A stretch of 64,000 nucleotides of DNA from Pelagicoccus sp. SDUM812003 (GTDB lineage: Bacteria > Verrucomicrobiota > Verrucomicrobiia > Opitutales > Opitutaceae). This document shows positions 26,296-35,504 of this stretch, piece by piece (within the stretch, counting starts at the first letter, position 1; the number at the start of each line of letters is the position of its first letter). The stretch is taken from NCBI RefSeq assembly GCF_031127815.1, contig NZ_JARXHY010000006.1, positions 186,001 to 250,000 of the forward strand. Direction: 5' to 3'. The position numbers and the translations under genes were made by a program. The notes under the pieces are model-generated. The model was not told where the DNA came from. It searched no databases and saw nothing but the letters and a program-made list of their open reading frames with translations.

Positions 26296-28305
26296 CTATT
26301 TCAGCGGTAGGACGTAGATCGAAGCGCTGAGGGCGGGGGAGCTGAGGCCCTCGGCGGCATTGGCGATCTCGGTTTCCACGATTTCGATCACACGCTCCTT
26401 GCCGGGGGTGTTGTGGGCGAATTCGTCCGGACCGCTGAAGTGATAGCGGGTGCCGGCATCGCTCAGATCGAATCCACTGAGATCCAAGCCGACGGTGATT
26501 TCCGATTCGGTGGGATTGACCACGGAGAGGGTGAGGGCCTTGCCGTCCTCGGTGAGGGCGGCGGAGACATCCAGCATATCGTGTTCGAACTCGACCTTCA
26601 CCGGCTGTGTGCCGAAGTGATGGCGATACATCATGAGGGCGAGGCCGGTGGTTTCCATTTCCGCAGCGATGCGGGTGGTTTTGATGGCTCCGATAACGTT
26701 AACAGTCTGAGCGTACAAGGCCATGTCGATGATGTCGGTGTGGCGGAAAAACTCATGCAGACCTGCGGCGATACCCAGTCCGTCCGCTACGTCGTAGACG
26801 CAGCCCAGCTCGCCGTACTTGTAGGTGCGGTGCCAGTAGTTCCACTCGGTCATGGCGATGGGCATCTGTTTTCCGTCTAGCTCCTCGAGCGTCGGCTGGA
26901 GCTTGCGGTGACCTTCGGCCTTGTTGCGAATGGCTCGGCGCATGTTTTCCAAGTGAGTCGCAATGTCGACGCGTCCTTGATCGGACCAAGGTACGCGGCC
27001 GACGTAGAAGTGCTCGGAAATGTAGTCCATGTACTCATGGCTAGCCATGAGCATGCCTTCGGTCCAAGTGACGCCGCGGCGAGCCATCACCGGGTCGGTT
27101 TCGGTATTGATGCGTTCCAGGTCGCCTGAAGCGATGAGGATGAGATCGGAGTCCGCTTCCAGCATCTTTTCGGCCACGCGGTTGTGCTTGAGGGTGTAGT
27201 GGTGGAGCTGCATGTGGCCTAGCTGCCAGTTGCCCCACATTTCGTTGCCCACGCACCAGTACTTCACGTCGTAAGGCTTCTTGTGACCATTTTCGGCTCT
27301 CCAGCTGCCGCCGATGGTGGAGGTGTCGCCATTGGCGTACTCGACCCATTGCTTGGCGGAGTAGGCGTCGCCGAATCCGGTGTTGGCGGCGATCATGGGC
27401 TCGGTTTCGAGCAGACGGCAGAAGGCGAGGAATTCGTCGGTGCCGAAGTCGTTGTGCTCCACGCCGGTCCACGCTGGATTGACGCGTGGGGGACGTCGAT
27501 CGCGGTCGCCGATGCCGTCACGCCAATCGTAGCCACTGACGAAGTTTCCACCCGGCCAGCGGTAGAGCGGGGAGTCGAGTTCCTTGAGCAGCTCGATGGT
27601 ATCACTCCGCATGCCGTCGATGTTGTCGCCTGGCATGAGGGAGAGGGTGCCCAGTTGGACGGTGCCGCGCAGGACCCGCACGCTGAGAGAGGCGCCTTGC
27701 GAGGTGGTTTTGTCCGGGGTGAAGGAAAAGGACTTCTTAGCGTACTTCTTGCCGGAGAAGCTGAGTTTTTGGGCGCTGGATTCACCTTCGCCATCGCCCC
27801 AGCTTAGGCGAACATCCACTTCGGCAGTACCGCCGATGGGCTTGACCCAGAGATAGCCCGGGTAGTCGAGACCTTCCTTGACGCCGAGGTCATTCTGGCG
27901 AACGCCGCTGCCGCTGGCGATCCGAGGGGTATGTTTTCCCACGAAACTGTCTTCAGTGACCATCGTCACGCCCGCAGGCTCGCCGACAATCTCCCAAGGC
28001 GAGGCGGACACTACGGGAAACTCGGTAGCGTCGATGACGCCGGGAAAGTCTGGGTCGGCCAGGGTCTGGTCGCCGTAGGGGTTGTAGTCCTCGGTGATGG
28101 GATGGTAGAACTTTCGGTCTTCGAGCATCTCGGCCCAGATGCCTCCGTAGATGCAGCGGCCCATGTGTTCGATGAACTGGCCGTAGATCATGGGATTGAT
28201 GGCCTCGGAGCGTTCTTCGGCGTCGATACGGACGGTTAGGTCCGCGTTGGGTTGGGCTGACAACGCGACTGGCAGGGCGCTCAGTAGTAGTAATCGTTTT
28301 TTCAC
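26296..28305 (-). CDS. GH51 alpha-L-arabinofuranosidase with N-terminal carbohydrate-binding-like insert
   Basis: A 669-aa protein with a signal peptide (LLLLSALPVALSAQ). An opening barrel strand (INPMIYGQFIEHMGRCIYGG) is followed by a ~140-residue beta-sandwich insert (about 90-225), then the rest of the barrel and a C-terminal beta domain. The acid/base is E355 (CVGNEMWGNWQ) and the nucleophile E487 (IAMTEWNYW). The CBM4-like insert and longer length mark a different GH51 lineage from the copy at 17.7 kb. Expected to release arabinofuranose from larger arabinoxylan or arabinan. It seems to be a single-gene unit: a 373-base upstream space with a dyad, and its own terminator. Confidence 0.9.
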   Translation of the reverse strand: MKKRLLLLSALPVALSAQPNADLTVRIDAEERSEAINPMIYGQFIEHMGRCIYGGIWAEMLEDRKFYHPITEDYNPYGDQTLADPDFPGVIDATEFPVVSASPWEIVGEPAGVTMVTEDSFVGKHTPRIASGSGVRQNDLGVKEGLDYPGYLWVKPIGGTAEVDVRLSWGDGEGESSAQKLSFSGKKYAKKSFSFTPDKTTSQGASLSVRVLRGTVQLGTLSLMPGDNIDGMRSDTIELLKELDSPLYRWPGGNFVSGYDWRDGIGDRDRRPPRVNPAWTGVEHNDFGTDEFLAFCRLLETEPMIAANTGFGDAYSAKQWVEYANGDTSTIGGSWRAENGHKKPYDVKYWCVGNEMWGNWQLGHMQLHHYTLKHNRVAEKMLEADSDLILIASGDLERINTETDPVMARRGVTWTEGMLMASHEYMDYISEHFYVGRVPWSDQGRVDIATHLENMRRAIRNKAEGHRKLQPTLEELDGKQMPIAMTEWNYWHRTYKYGELGCVYDVADGLGIAAGLHEFFRHTDIIDMALYAQTVNVIGAIKTTRIAAEMETTGLALMMYRHHFGTQPVKVEFEHDMLDVSAALTEDGKALTLSVVNPTESEITVGLDLSGFDLSDAGTRYHFSGPDEFAHNTPGKERVIEIVETEIANAAEGLSSPALSASIYVLPLK

Positions 28306-28678
28306 GTTAAGGTAGGTTGGGTGTTTGTTTTTTCAGCTCGCTCGATTTGACGATCAGAATGGGTTTCCTTCCCCATCAAGCTTTCGCGGGCGATTGAGCG
28401 GGAGTTACGCTCGGTAGAGTGAATGACTAGTGTGAACTTAAAAGTTTAAGTCAGGGAGACGTTCGGCTGGTAGATCCTATTGCCTCCCTTTCAAAGTCTG
28501 AAATGATGCCCGAACTGTAAAGCCCTCTAGCGTTTCAGAGACCTTTTTTCACCCGAAAAATCGCTTTTCGTCACCCATGTCGTTTCTCCGGATATCTGAC
28601 AGCGGTCGCTGGGGAGAAACTCTAAGCCAAAACCCGAAAGCCTTGCCTTTTGTGGACGGGATTCTCGCCGTCGCGAGG
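28306..28678. promoter_or_regulatory. Upstream region of the GH51 gene
   Basis: A 373-base space with no credible gene. It holds a perfect 7-2-7 palindrome (28436-28451), listed separately, and near 28664-28677 a small stem CTCGC/GCGAG that could end the metallo-beta-lactamase-fold gene. The GH51 promoter should lie between the palindrome and 28306; no clear boxes can be named. Confidence 0.5.
28436..28451. promoter_or_regulatory. Palindrome ACTTAAA-AG-TTTAAGT, candidate operator
   Basis: A perfect 16-base dyad about 130 bases upstream of the GH51 start, AT-rich in GC-rich surroundings and sized for a dimeric repressor such as a LacI or GntR type. No regulator of those families is encoded nearby. 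Confidence 0.4.
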
Positions 28679-29605
28679 CTACTCATTCTGAAAGCTCTCG
28701 GAGTCGGCCTTGTTCCAGGTGATGGTCGCTTCTCCGTAGCTAAAGTTCGTATCCAGATAAGGACTGAAGCTGACGCTTTCTTCTTTGGCGCTGCCCGCTT
28801 TTATTTCACCGATCAAGGACTTCATATCGAGAATGTACTGCATGGTGAGCAGGTCCTTTTCGCCTTTTTGCCAGTAGTGGCCGCCGTATATCTGGAGATC
28901 CTCCGCGGCGATCCCATGGGCTGGATTTTGGATGAACTCTATGAGCTGATCGACGCTCTTTCGGTAGCGAGCGAAACCCTCGGCGGAGAAGATCCAAACG
29001 CCGCCGCCCGATCCGATCGCGTCCCCGCTGAAAAGCAGGTTCTCTCCGCGCAGGAAATAGACGGTCGAATGGCTGGTATGACCCGGCAATTCCAGGGTAT
29101 CCACAATGACACCACCGCCTAGATCGAGCGAAGGGTGGCTGGATATAGGGGTGGTACGCTCGACTGGGAACAAGTCCTTTCCTGCGAACTCTTCCGTTTG
29201 TATCCAGAAAGTGACGTTCTCGTCGTCTCTGAATGCAGGCAGCATTCCAGTGTGGTCTCCGTGAACGTGAGTGATCGCGATCACTAGTTCTCGCGCCCCG
29301 ATTTCCTCTTTAACCAAGGTCTGTAGCGAGCCGACCGCATCGTCGTGCCAAGTGATGAAGTTGGACAAATCGATCAGGAGGGCCCGCTCGCCTCCGACCA
29401 CGAGGTACATGTCGGAACAGTTGTTGAAACCGTTGATTTCGCCGTTTTCATCGTAGTGGAGGCCGGGGGGATTCGTATGATTGGCGTCTTCGACCCGTAT
29501 GACTCCTGGGGCGATCGGATGAAGCGTATAGGGGCCAACTTCGCGGCTCTGGGCGAACACTCCAGAGACTACGAAGAGAACGGTGGCGATGATGATTGTT
29601 TTCAT
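28679..29605 (-). CDS. Secreted metallo-beta-lactamase-fold hydrolase
   Basis: A 308-aa protein with a signal peptide (IIIATVLFVVSGVFAQ) and the metal-binding motif THVHGDHTG (H113, H115, D117, H118). A further metal ligand is likely in ELPGHTSHS and an Asp in LLFSGDAIGSG. The superfamily includes lactonases, thioesterases and related hydrolases. It is the last gene of the run MarR - GH3 - esterase - esterase - this gene, so a lactone or ester released during hemicellulose breakdown is a reasonable but unproven substrate. Confidence 0.82.
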   Translation of the reverse strand: MKTIIIATVLFVVSGVFAQSREVGPYTLHPIAPGVIRVEDANHTNPPGLHYDENGEINGFNNCSDMYLVVGGERALLIDLSNFITWHDDAVGSLQTLVKEEIGARELVIAITHVHGDHTGMLPAFRDDENVTFWIQTEEFAGKDLFPVERTTPISSHPSLDLGGGVIVDTLELPGHTSHSTVYFLRGENLLFSGDAIGSGGGVWIFSAEGFARYRKSVDQLIEFIQNPAHGIAAEDLQIYGGHYWQKGEKDLLTMQYILDMKSLIGEIKAGSAKEESVSFSPYLDTNFSYGEATITWNKADSESFQNE

Positions 29606-29652
29606 AGTCGTGAAGCGCGTCTTGGGCTCGTCGGGAGGAGCAACCAGAGAGG

Positions 29653-30873
29653 TTAATAAAGGATCGATTCGAAAAACGCTCTCATTTCCGCTGCGTAGTA
29701 GCGGCCGTATTGATCAAACACGGACTTGGTTTGAGCGTCTGGCTTCCAGTCGAAGAAGGCGTGGCCAGCTCCCCCGATTTGCACGTATTGGACACGCTGG
29801 CCTTTGGCGACGAGCGCATCCATAAACTGAGTACACATTTCATCTGAGATGAGCGGGTCTTCAGTACCGAGCGTCAAATACTGGGGAATCGCCCGATCGG
29901 ATGCGTTGGGGATGGCGTGCAGCGGTTGGATGGCTCGGTCCCACTCGGCGGTAGCTTCGGGATTTTCCGCGTCAGCCTTCAGCCATTCGCCCGCGAAGAC
30001 TCCGTAGCTGGGGGCGGCCGCGCGGATGGCGGCAAGCATTTCTTCGCGGACTTGATCAGCGGTTTTTCCCTTCGGCAGGTAGGTGGGCTCGAACTCGAAG
30101 ACGCCGTCTTGCTCGCCGAATCCGCCATCGCCGATGCGTTCGATCATAAGAGAAATGGAGGCCGAGAGGTGGCCGCCAGCGCTGTCACCAGTGACGCCGA
30201 TGCGGGTGGGATCGCCGCCGTAGTCGGCCGCGTGCTCCATGATGTGAGCGATGGCTCCATAGCAGTCCTCGATAATGCTGTACATCGTCGTTAGAGTGGC
30301 GTCTCCATCCGCTTTGCCCGCCCAGCGGTAGTCGATGCTGGCTACCACAAACTTGCTGTCGCGCGTCAGCTCGCGAGCGAGTCCGCGCATGACATCCTCA
30401 TTGTTGGTGGTCCAACCGCCACCGTGAATAATGACGATGACGGGAAGGTTCTTGGCCTTTTTCGGAGAAAAGACGTCGTAGTTTAGCGGCTTCTTCCCGG
30501 GCTGGGCGTAGGTGATGTTGTGAGTGACGTCGATGTGGTCGACTTCGCTCTTTTTGATGAAAGACGCGCCGATGTTTTTCTCCTGATCCACGACGACTTC
30601 GAAGGTTGGCGTCATGGATTCATAATACATGGCGCCCCAGCGTCCGGGGACCGAGTAGTAGCCTGCGTCGAGCGTGTAGCCTTTGTCAGGTTTCGTGGAT
30701 ACTGTGATAACGGTGCCGGCCGGTACCATTCCATCCGCCGGCAATTCCGGGTCGATGGAGAAGCTGCCATTGGTCGCTTCGTCCAGCCCGACCTTGAAGG
30801 AGTCTTGGGCGAGGGCAGTGGAAGCTGCTGCGATCGCGAGAGAAGCGAAAAGGGAAGTAGTTGCGCGTTTCAT
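29653..30873 (-). CDS. Alpha/beta-hydrolase esterase with N-terminal InlB-like repeat domain
   Basis: A 406-aa protein with a signal peptide (SLFASLAIAAASTALA). A ~85-residue module follows that resembles the divergent InlB B-repeat (PAGTVITVSTKPDKGYTLDAG, then VVVDQEKNIGASF). The esterase domain has oxyanion motif HGGGW (150-154), nucleophile S231 in GVTGDSAGGHLS, and a His near the end (GGAGHAFFDW). This matches HSL/BD-FAE-type esterases, which include acetyl-xylan and feruloyl esterases. It lies 22 bases downstream of the next esterase gene. The repeat domain may mediate surface or substrate attachment (inference). Confidence 0.85.
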   Translation of the reverse strand: MKRATTSLFASLAIAAASTALAQDSFKVGLDEATNGSFSIDPELPADGMVPAGTVITVSTKPDKGYTLDAGYYSVPGRWGAMYYESMTPTFEVVVDQEKNIGASFIKKSEVDHIDVTHNITYAQPGKKPLNYDVFSPKKAKNLPVIVIIHGGGWTTNNEDVMRGLARELTRDSKFVVASIDYRWAGKADGDATLTTMYSIIEDCYGAIAHIMEHAADYGGDPTRIGVTGDSAGGHLSASISLMIERIGDGGFGEQDGVFEFEPTYLPKGKTADQVREEMLAAIRAAAPSYGVFAGEWLKADAENPEATAEWDRAIQPLHAIPNASDRAIPQYLTLGTEDPLISDEMCTQFMDALVAKGQRVQYVQIGGAGHAFFDWKPDAQTKSVFDQYGRYYAAEMRAFFESILY

Positions 30874-30895
30874 GGGGCTATATCAGTTTCTGTTG

Positions 30896-31924
30896 TTAAA
30901 AGTCTAAGTAGTAGTCGAAGAATGGCAGCATCTGCTGAGGAATGCGGCCTTCGGGGGTATAGATATTGTTGACATGGGTGCCGATGTATTCCTCGGCGAA
31001 GTGGGGGACGCCCGCGTTTTCCAAGCGCTGGCTGAACATGGAGCACTGGATGGTGAAGCGTTCGCCGGCGTTGCGTCCCCAATCGAGCTTGATGGCCCGG
31101 AGCTCAAGAAGGTTCTCCCTGTAGTGATCGATCAAGTACATGGGCATGTTGTCGTACCACTTCTGCAGCGCCTCTTCATTCACTTCCAGCTGGCCGCTAC
31201 TATAGTCGAATGGCAGGTCCGTGTAGAAAGGAGGCTTGTCCGCATTGGGCGACCACGAACGACCGAAGGCGACTACCACTTTCCCAAAGTATGTTTTAGC
31301 AAGGTCTTCTTCTGTTTCCATCGTGGCGAACTCCTTGAAGGTTTCGCTGTTGGGTCCGTATTCGCGGACGATGGCCAAAGCTCCCGGACTCAGAGCATAG
31401 ACCGACCCGAATACATCCGGGTATTTCATGGCTAGCAATAGAGCTCCGTAGCCGCCCATACTGTGACCAGTGATACCGCGACTATTGCGATCGGGGATAG
31501 TCCGGTAGTGGTCATCCACATACGCGACCAGATCTTGAACCGTGAAATCCTCCCAATTGCCGAAAACTCCGGAATTGCTGTAGAAGCTCCCGTCGTAGGT
31601 GGTTTTCTGGTCGGAGATGACCATGATGAAGGGGCGAATTCGATTGGTGGCGATGGCTAAATCGAGCAAGCCAGCCATGGGTTCCAGCATGGTGTTGTCG
31701 CCCGTGAAGTCGTGCAGAAAGTGGATCACGGGGTAACGTTGTTCGGATTCGTGGTAACCCGGCGGCAAGTAAACTGAAACTGCGCGTTCGGGATTTTCGC
31801 CCATGTCGTTTTCAAGGTGAGCGGAGTGTAGTTTGGAAGTCACTACCGTTCCACTTGGGTAATTCGTTTGGGCGGAGGCGAGGGCGCTGACAAGGAGCGC
31901 GGCGAGTAGAAGCAAGCGTTTCAT
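30896..31924 (-). CDS. Esterase D/CE1-like secreted esterase
   Basis: A 342-aa protein with a signal peptide (LLLLAALLVSALASAQ). The alpha/beta-hydrolase has AVSVYLPPGYHESEQRYPVI, nucleophile S155 in GITGHSMGGYGAL, and the late His in the VPHFAEEYIGTHVN region. It resembles the esterase D (FrsA/CE1) branch that contains feruloyl and acetyl-xylan esterases. It follows the GH3 gene by only 14 bases and precedes another esterase by 22, so the three are probably one transcript. Confidence 0.83.
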   Translation of the reverse strand: MKRLLLLAALLVSALASAQTNYPSGTVVTSKLHSAHLENDMGENPERAVSVYLPPGYHESEQRYPVIHFLHDFTGDNTMLEPMAGLLDLAIATNRIRPFIMVISDQKTTYDGSFYSNSGVFGNWEDFTVQDLVAYVDDHYRTIPDRNSRGITGHSMGGYGALLLAMKYPDVFGSVYALSPGALAIVREYGPNSETFKEFATMETEEDLAKTYFGKVVVAFGRSWSPNADKPPFYTDLPFDYSSGQLEVNEEALQKWYDNMPMYLIDHYRENLLELRAIKLDWGRNAGERFTIQCSMFSQRLENAGVPHFAEEYIGTHVNNIYTPEGRIPQQMLPFFDYYLDF

Positions 31925-31938
31925 GTGTCTTCTTCGGG

Positions 31939-34356
31939 TTAGTCGGAGAACGAATCGCTTTCCGCGCTGTTGATTGCCTGAATGATGCCTTGCATCGCTT
32001 CTTCCGTGAAGGCGCCTTGCGATAGCATGACGAGCTTTTGCAGCGGAATTTCGCGCAGGAAGACGAGCATGGTCTCGCGAGCTTTCTTGGCAGCTGCGTA
32101 GTCGTCGGGCGAAAGGTTCAAGTCTTCCAATTTAGGTTGGTCGCCTTGCATCTGGGCGATGAAGTTGTCGTAGATCGGCTTGCCGGTCGGGTGACGTTCT
32201 ACTTCGGCGAAGGTCGACATAGGGGTGAGCGGCGGCAGCGGCAGCTTTCCTCCGTCTACGCTCACCGTGCTCTCTAGCGGGAGATCGCGTGACGAGCGGC
32301 CAACCGAAATGGTGTATTCGCCAGAGCGTACGATCCATTCTTCTCGTTCAGCGTCGTACTGTTCGAAGGCGTCTCGGTAGAGCTGCAGGGAAACGGTTTG
32401 GGATTCGCCGGGTTTAAGGAAGACTTTCTTGAAGGCCTTTAGCTCGCGTACGGGACGCGGGGCCTCTGGATCGTTTTCTCCAACATAAACTTGAACGACT
32501 TCCGCTCCTTCGCGGGAGCCAGTGTTCTTCACCGTGACTTTGAGTTCGAGACCTGCGTCGGCTTCGATGTCTTTCCCGCTGAGCTCAAGCTCGGACAGCT
32601 CGAAAGTCGTGTAGCTCAAGCCATGGCCAAAGGGGAACAGCGGTTCGAGGCGCTTGGCATCGTAGTGTCGGTAGCCTATGAATACGCCTTCGCCGTAGAG
32701 TACGGTACGATCGCGTCCAGGAAAATTTGGATACGTCGGAGTTTCTTCGATGCGTTGAGGAAAGGTTTCGGCGAGTTTTCCGGACGGATTGACAGCGCCT
32801 GTCAGGATGTCGGCGATAGCGCCTCCGCCAGCTTGACCGCCTAGGTAGGCTTCTACGATGGCGTCGACCTGATCAATCCACGGCATGGCTACCGGCGAAC
32901 CATTCATCAGCAACACCGTAGTGCGCTTGGATACGGCAGCGACGCTTTCCACGAGCTGATTGTGCCCTTCCGGAAGCTCGAGGCTGGCGCGGTCGAATCC
33001 CTCGGATTCGTAGCTGTCCGGAAGACCGATGAAGACGATCGCATGGTCCGCGACGCGAGCGACTTGCTCAGCTTCGTGGAGCTGCTCCGGCGTTGTCGCG
33101 CCTTCCCAATCGTAGCCTTGAGCGAAGGTGAGCGAGAGGTCGCTACCGAGCATATCAGTGAGCTCCGCGAAGGCGTTGTCGAGTTGGGTCGGATTGACCT
33201 GCGAACTGCCCGCTCCTTGGTAGCGAGGGCGCTTGGCGAATTCACCGATGATGGCGATGCTGCGGTCACGCTTTTCGCTGAGGGGCAGGGTTGCGTTTTC
33301 GTTTTTAAGCAAAACAGCTCCTTCGGCTGCGACGCGTCGGGCGAGGGCATGATGGGCAGCCTCGTCGAACGTCGCGTCTTTTGGGATACCAGCGTGAGCT
33401 TGCAGCGTGATGGCGACCATGTCGGTGACTATTTGGTCGAGGATTGACTCTTCTAGCTCGCCAGCTTGCACGGCTGCGACGATTTTCCGGTCGTTGTAGC
33501 CGCCGGAGCTCGGCATCTCTAGATTCAGCCCCGCCTCGACGCCTTTGACTCGGTCGTCGACGGCGCCCCAGTCAGAGAGCACGATTCCCTCGTATCCCCA
33601 GTCGTCGCGTAGGATGTCGGTGAGCAAGGTCTTGTTTTGCGAGGCGAATTCGCCGTTCACCTTGTTGTAGGCGCACATGATGGTCCAAGGCGAAGCGAGG
33701 CGTACCGGAATTTCAAATGAGCGAAGGTAGATCTCGTGTAGCGCTGTTGGCCCTACGATGGAGTCGCCTGCCATGCGCTCCCATTCCTGGTTGTTGGCAG
33801 CGAAATGCTTCAGGGAGGCGCCGACTCCCTTGCTTTGCACGCCTTTGATCCACGCTGCAGCCAAGGAGCCGGAGAGAAGCGGGTCTTCGGAATAGTATTC
33901 GAAATTTCGTCCGCCGAGGGGGGAGCGTTTCAGGTTGGCCCCTGGACCGAGTAGGATCTGCACGCCATGGGTTTGCGATTCTTGACCGAGGGCTTCTCCC
34001 ACTTCTCGGATCAGGTCGAGATTCCAAGTTGCGGCCAGAGCCGGGGCAGTCGGGAAACAGGTGGCGGGAAGGCTGGCGTTGAGCCCGTTCAAGCCGGAGT
34101 TCGGGTCAGCCATTCGCACGCCGTGAGGACCATCGGTCAGCGTGATGGATGGTAAGCCGAGCCGATCGATTGGTTTAGTAGTCCACATGGTGCCGCCCGA
34201 GCAGAGGCTAGCCTTTTCCTCCAAAGTCATTTGCGAGACGAGTTCCCTCGCTCGTTTCTGATAGTTGGAAGCCGCTAGAGTGGCGGAGGTTGGAGTAATG
34301 AGCAGAGCGCTGGTTGCGAGCGAGCTTATGAGGAAGCGGGGTGTTTTCGTATTCAT
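31939..34356 (-). CDS. GH3 beta-glucosidase-type glycoside hydrolase
   Basis: An 805-aa protein with a signal peptide (SSLATSALLITPTSATLA). The GH3 barrel has TDGPHGVR and nucleophile D262 (GIVLSDWGAVDD, the SDW form typical of beta-glucosidases). A GH3 C-terminal domain (LLMNGSPVAMPW) and fibronectin-III-like domain (VVQVYVGEN) follow, then ~90 extra helical residues at the end. It lies 30 bases downstream of a MarR gene and 14 upstream of an esterase gene. It probably releases terminal beta-glucose (or xylose) from oligosaccharides or from aromatic glycosides, in keeping with MarR control. The C-terminal extension is unusual for the family. Confidence 0.92.
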   Translation of the reverse strand: MNTKTPRFLISSLATSALLITPTSATLAASNYQKRARELVSQMTLEEKASLCSGGTMWTTKPIDRLGLPSITLTDGPHGVRMADPNSGLNGLNASLPATCFPTAPALAATWNLDLIREVGEALGQESQTHGVQILLGPGANLKRSPLGGRNFEYYSEDPLLSGSLAAAWIKGVQSKGVGASLKHFAANNQEWERMAGDSIVGPTALHEIYLRSFEIPVRLASPWTIMCAYNKVNGEFASQNKTLLTDILRDDWGYEGIVLSDWGAVDDRVKGVEAGLNLEMPSSGGYNDRKIVAAVQAGELEESILDQIVTDMVAITLQAHAGIPKDATFDEAAHHALARRVAAEGAVLLKNENATLPLSEKRDRSIAIIGEFAKRPRYQGAGSSQVNPTQLDNAFAELTDMLGSDLSLTFAQGYDWEGATTPEQLHEAEQVARVADHAIVFIGLPDSYESEGFDRASLELPEGHNQLVESVAAVSKRTTVLLMNGSPVAMPWIDQVDAIVEAYLGGQAGGGAIADILTGAVNPSGKLAETFPQRIEETPTYPNFPGRDRTVLYGEGVFIGYRHYDAKRLEPLFPFGHGLSYTTFELSELELSGKDIEADAGLELKVTVKNTGSREGAEVVQVYVGENDPEAPRPVRELKAFKKVFLKPGESQTVSLQLYRDAFEQYDAEREEWIVRSGEYTISVGRSSRDLPLESTVSVDGGKLPLPPLTPMSTFAEVERHPTGKPIYDNFIAQMQGDQPKLEDLNLSPDDYAAAKKARETMLVFLREIPLQKLVMLSQGAFTEEAMQGIIQAINSAESDSFSD

Positions 34357-34386
34357 AGGGGTAAGGGAGTTGTAGTTGGGGAGTGA

Positions 34387-34842
34387 CTACTGAACGGAGT
34401 AGGGCTTCAGCTTCCCTTTGCGGCGAAGGACGTCCGCAAAGCACTGCAAGCCCTTTTCGATGGTTTCGCGTTCCTCGGTCGATATGGACTCGAGCAGTTT
34501 TTCGAAGGCGTTTTGGGCGTTGCTGGTGAGGAGTTCGCGGGCAGGCTTGGCGACTTCTGGTTTTATTTTAACCGTGGTGGTGCGCCGGTCGTCGGGATTG
34601 GTCGATATCTCGACCCAACCGCGTTTCTGCAGGGTCTGCACCACGGTAGAGGCCCGACTTTGGGCAAGTTGACAGTGGTCGACGATGTCTCGCACGCGAA
34701 CGGGTTCGTTTTGGTCGATCAGGAAGTCGGTCACCCGCAGCTCGCCAGGGCTGATGCGTGGATCCAAGTCTGGAGGGACGATCCACTCCAACGCTGCAGA
34801 ACGCAGCGAGTTTGAAACGAGAAGCATGTCCGCGAAATTCAT
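34387..34842 (-). CDS. MarR-family transcriptional regulator
   Basis: A 151-aa winged-helix protein: DIVDHCQLAQSRASTVVQTL is the recognition region and STNPDDRRTTTVKI the wing with the conserved DxR motif. MarR proteins are usually repressors that release DNA on binding phenolic or aromatic ligands. It is first in a run with GH3, two esterases and a metallo-beta-lactamase-fold enzyme. The dyad and -35-like box just upstream suggest autoregulation. A hydroxycinnamate-type inducer is an inference from the esterase company. Confidence 0.9.
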   Translation of the reverse strand: MNFADMLLVSNSLRSAALEWIVPPDLDPRISPGELRVTDFLIDQNEPVRVRDIVDHCQLAQSRASTVVQTLQKRGWVEISTNPDDRRTTTVKIKPEVAKPARELLTSNAQNAFEKLLESISTEERETIEKGLQCFADVLRRKGKLKPYSVQ

Positions 34843-34854
34843 CTGTGGAGATGT

Positions 34855-34881
34855 ATCTCAAGAGATGTTTAAGAAAGTCAA
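34855..34881 (-). promoter_or_regulatory. MarR promoter/operator region
   Basis: On the minus strand TTGACT (34876-34881) makes a good -35 box. It is followed by the perfect dyad ATCTC-TT-GAGAT (34855-34866) lying where the spacer and -10 would be. A MarR dimer bound there would block transcription. A second dyad, CATCT-AGATG (34840-34853), overlaps the start codon. Confidence 0.5.
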
Positions 34882-34952
34882 GAATCTTGGGGGGAGGGAT
34901 TGAAGACGGGAGGCTGTGGTTTTGCCAGGTTGAGAGGGTTTCGCCGATACGA

Positions 34953-35477
34953 TCACAGAACGCGGAAAACGCGGATGATGACCGTTCCGGGGCGAGGCCC
35001 GCCTGCGATGGAGCTAACGAATTGATATTTGTTGAGCCACTCGTGCGGACCCTCGGGGGCTTCGAAGCGAAGGGCGGTTTTCATGTATCCGCCTTGCTCG
35101 GAAATAAGACCAGTGTTTCGCACGATGACCACCGTGCCGTCGTCCATGCGGATGGCGTAGAGGGCGTCTACTTCGGTGGCCCCATTTGGATGGGAGAGTT
35201 GCCAGTCGGCTCCGCCGGGAATGACGTCGCCCTTGAGCTTTGGACCTTCGAAGGTGCCGCCGGTGATGGGAATGAAACGTCGCTGGCCCAGCGGTGTTTT
35301 CCCGACTTCGACCGGAGCTTCGATTTCCACGATCGCTTCATAGACGAACTCGGTCTCGATGGGGGCAGGGCTCGATGACTCGGCGATAAGGAGGCCGGAC
35401 CAGGTTTGCAGGACCGACACTGCTATGAGGAGTAGGAACGCGGGCGTTCGAAGGTGGCGGGCTGGGAATGCGCTCAC
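34953..35477 (-). CDS. Exported DUF3237 protein
   Basis: A 174-aa protein with a signal-like N-terminus (FLLLIAVSVLQTWSGLLIA), then a DUF3237 (UPF0311) beta-barrel: TPLGQRRFIPITGGTFEGP, GADWQLSHPNGATEVDALYA, and the closing FVSSIAGGPRPGTVIIRVFRV. Its biochemical role is unknown. It follows an esterase gene by 27 bases on the same strand and is probably co-transcribed with the tandem esterases. Confidence 0.85.
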   Translation of the reverse strand: MSAFPARHLRTPAFLLLIAVSVLQTWSGLLIAESSSPAPIETEFVYEAIVEIEAPVEVGKTPLGQRRFIPITGGTFEGPKLKGDVIPGGADWQLSHPNGATEVDALYAIRMDDGTVVIVRNTGLISEQGGYMKTALRFEAPEGPHEWLNKYQFVSSIAGGPRPGTVIIRVFRVL

Positions 35478-35504
35478 GGGTGATTCAGAATGAAGGATGA
35501 GCTT

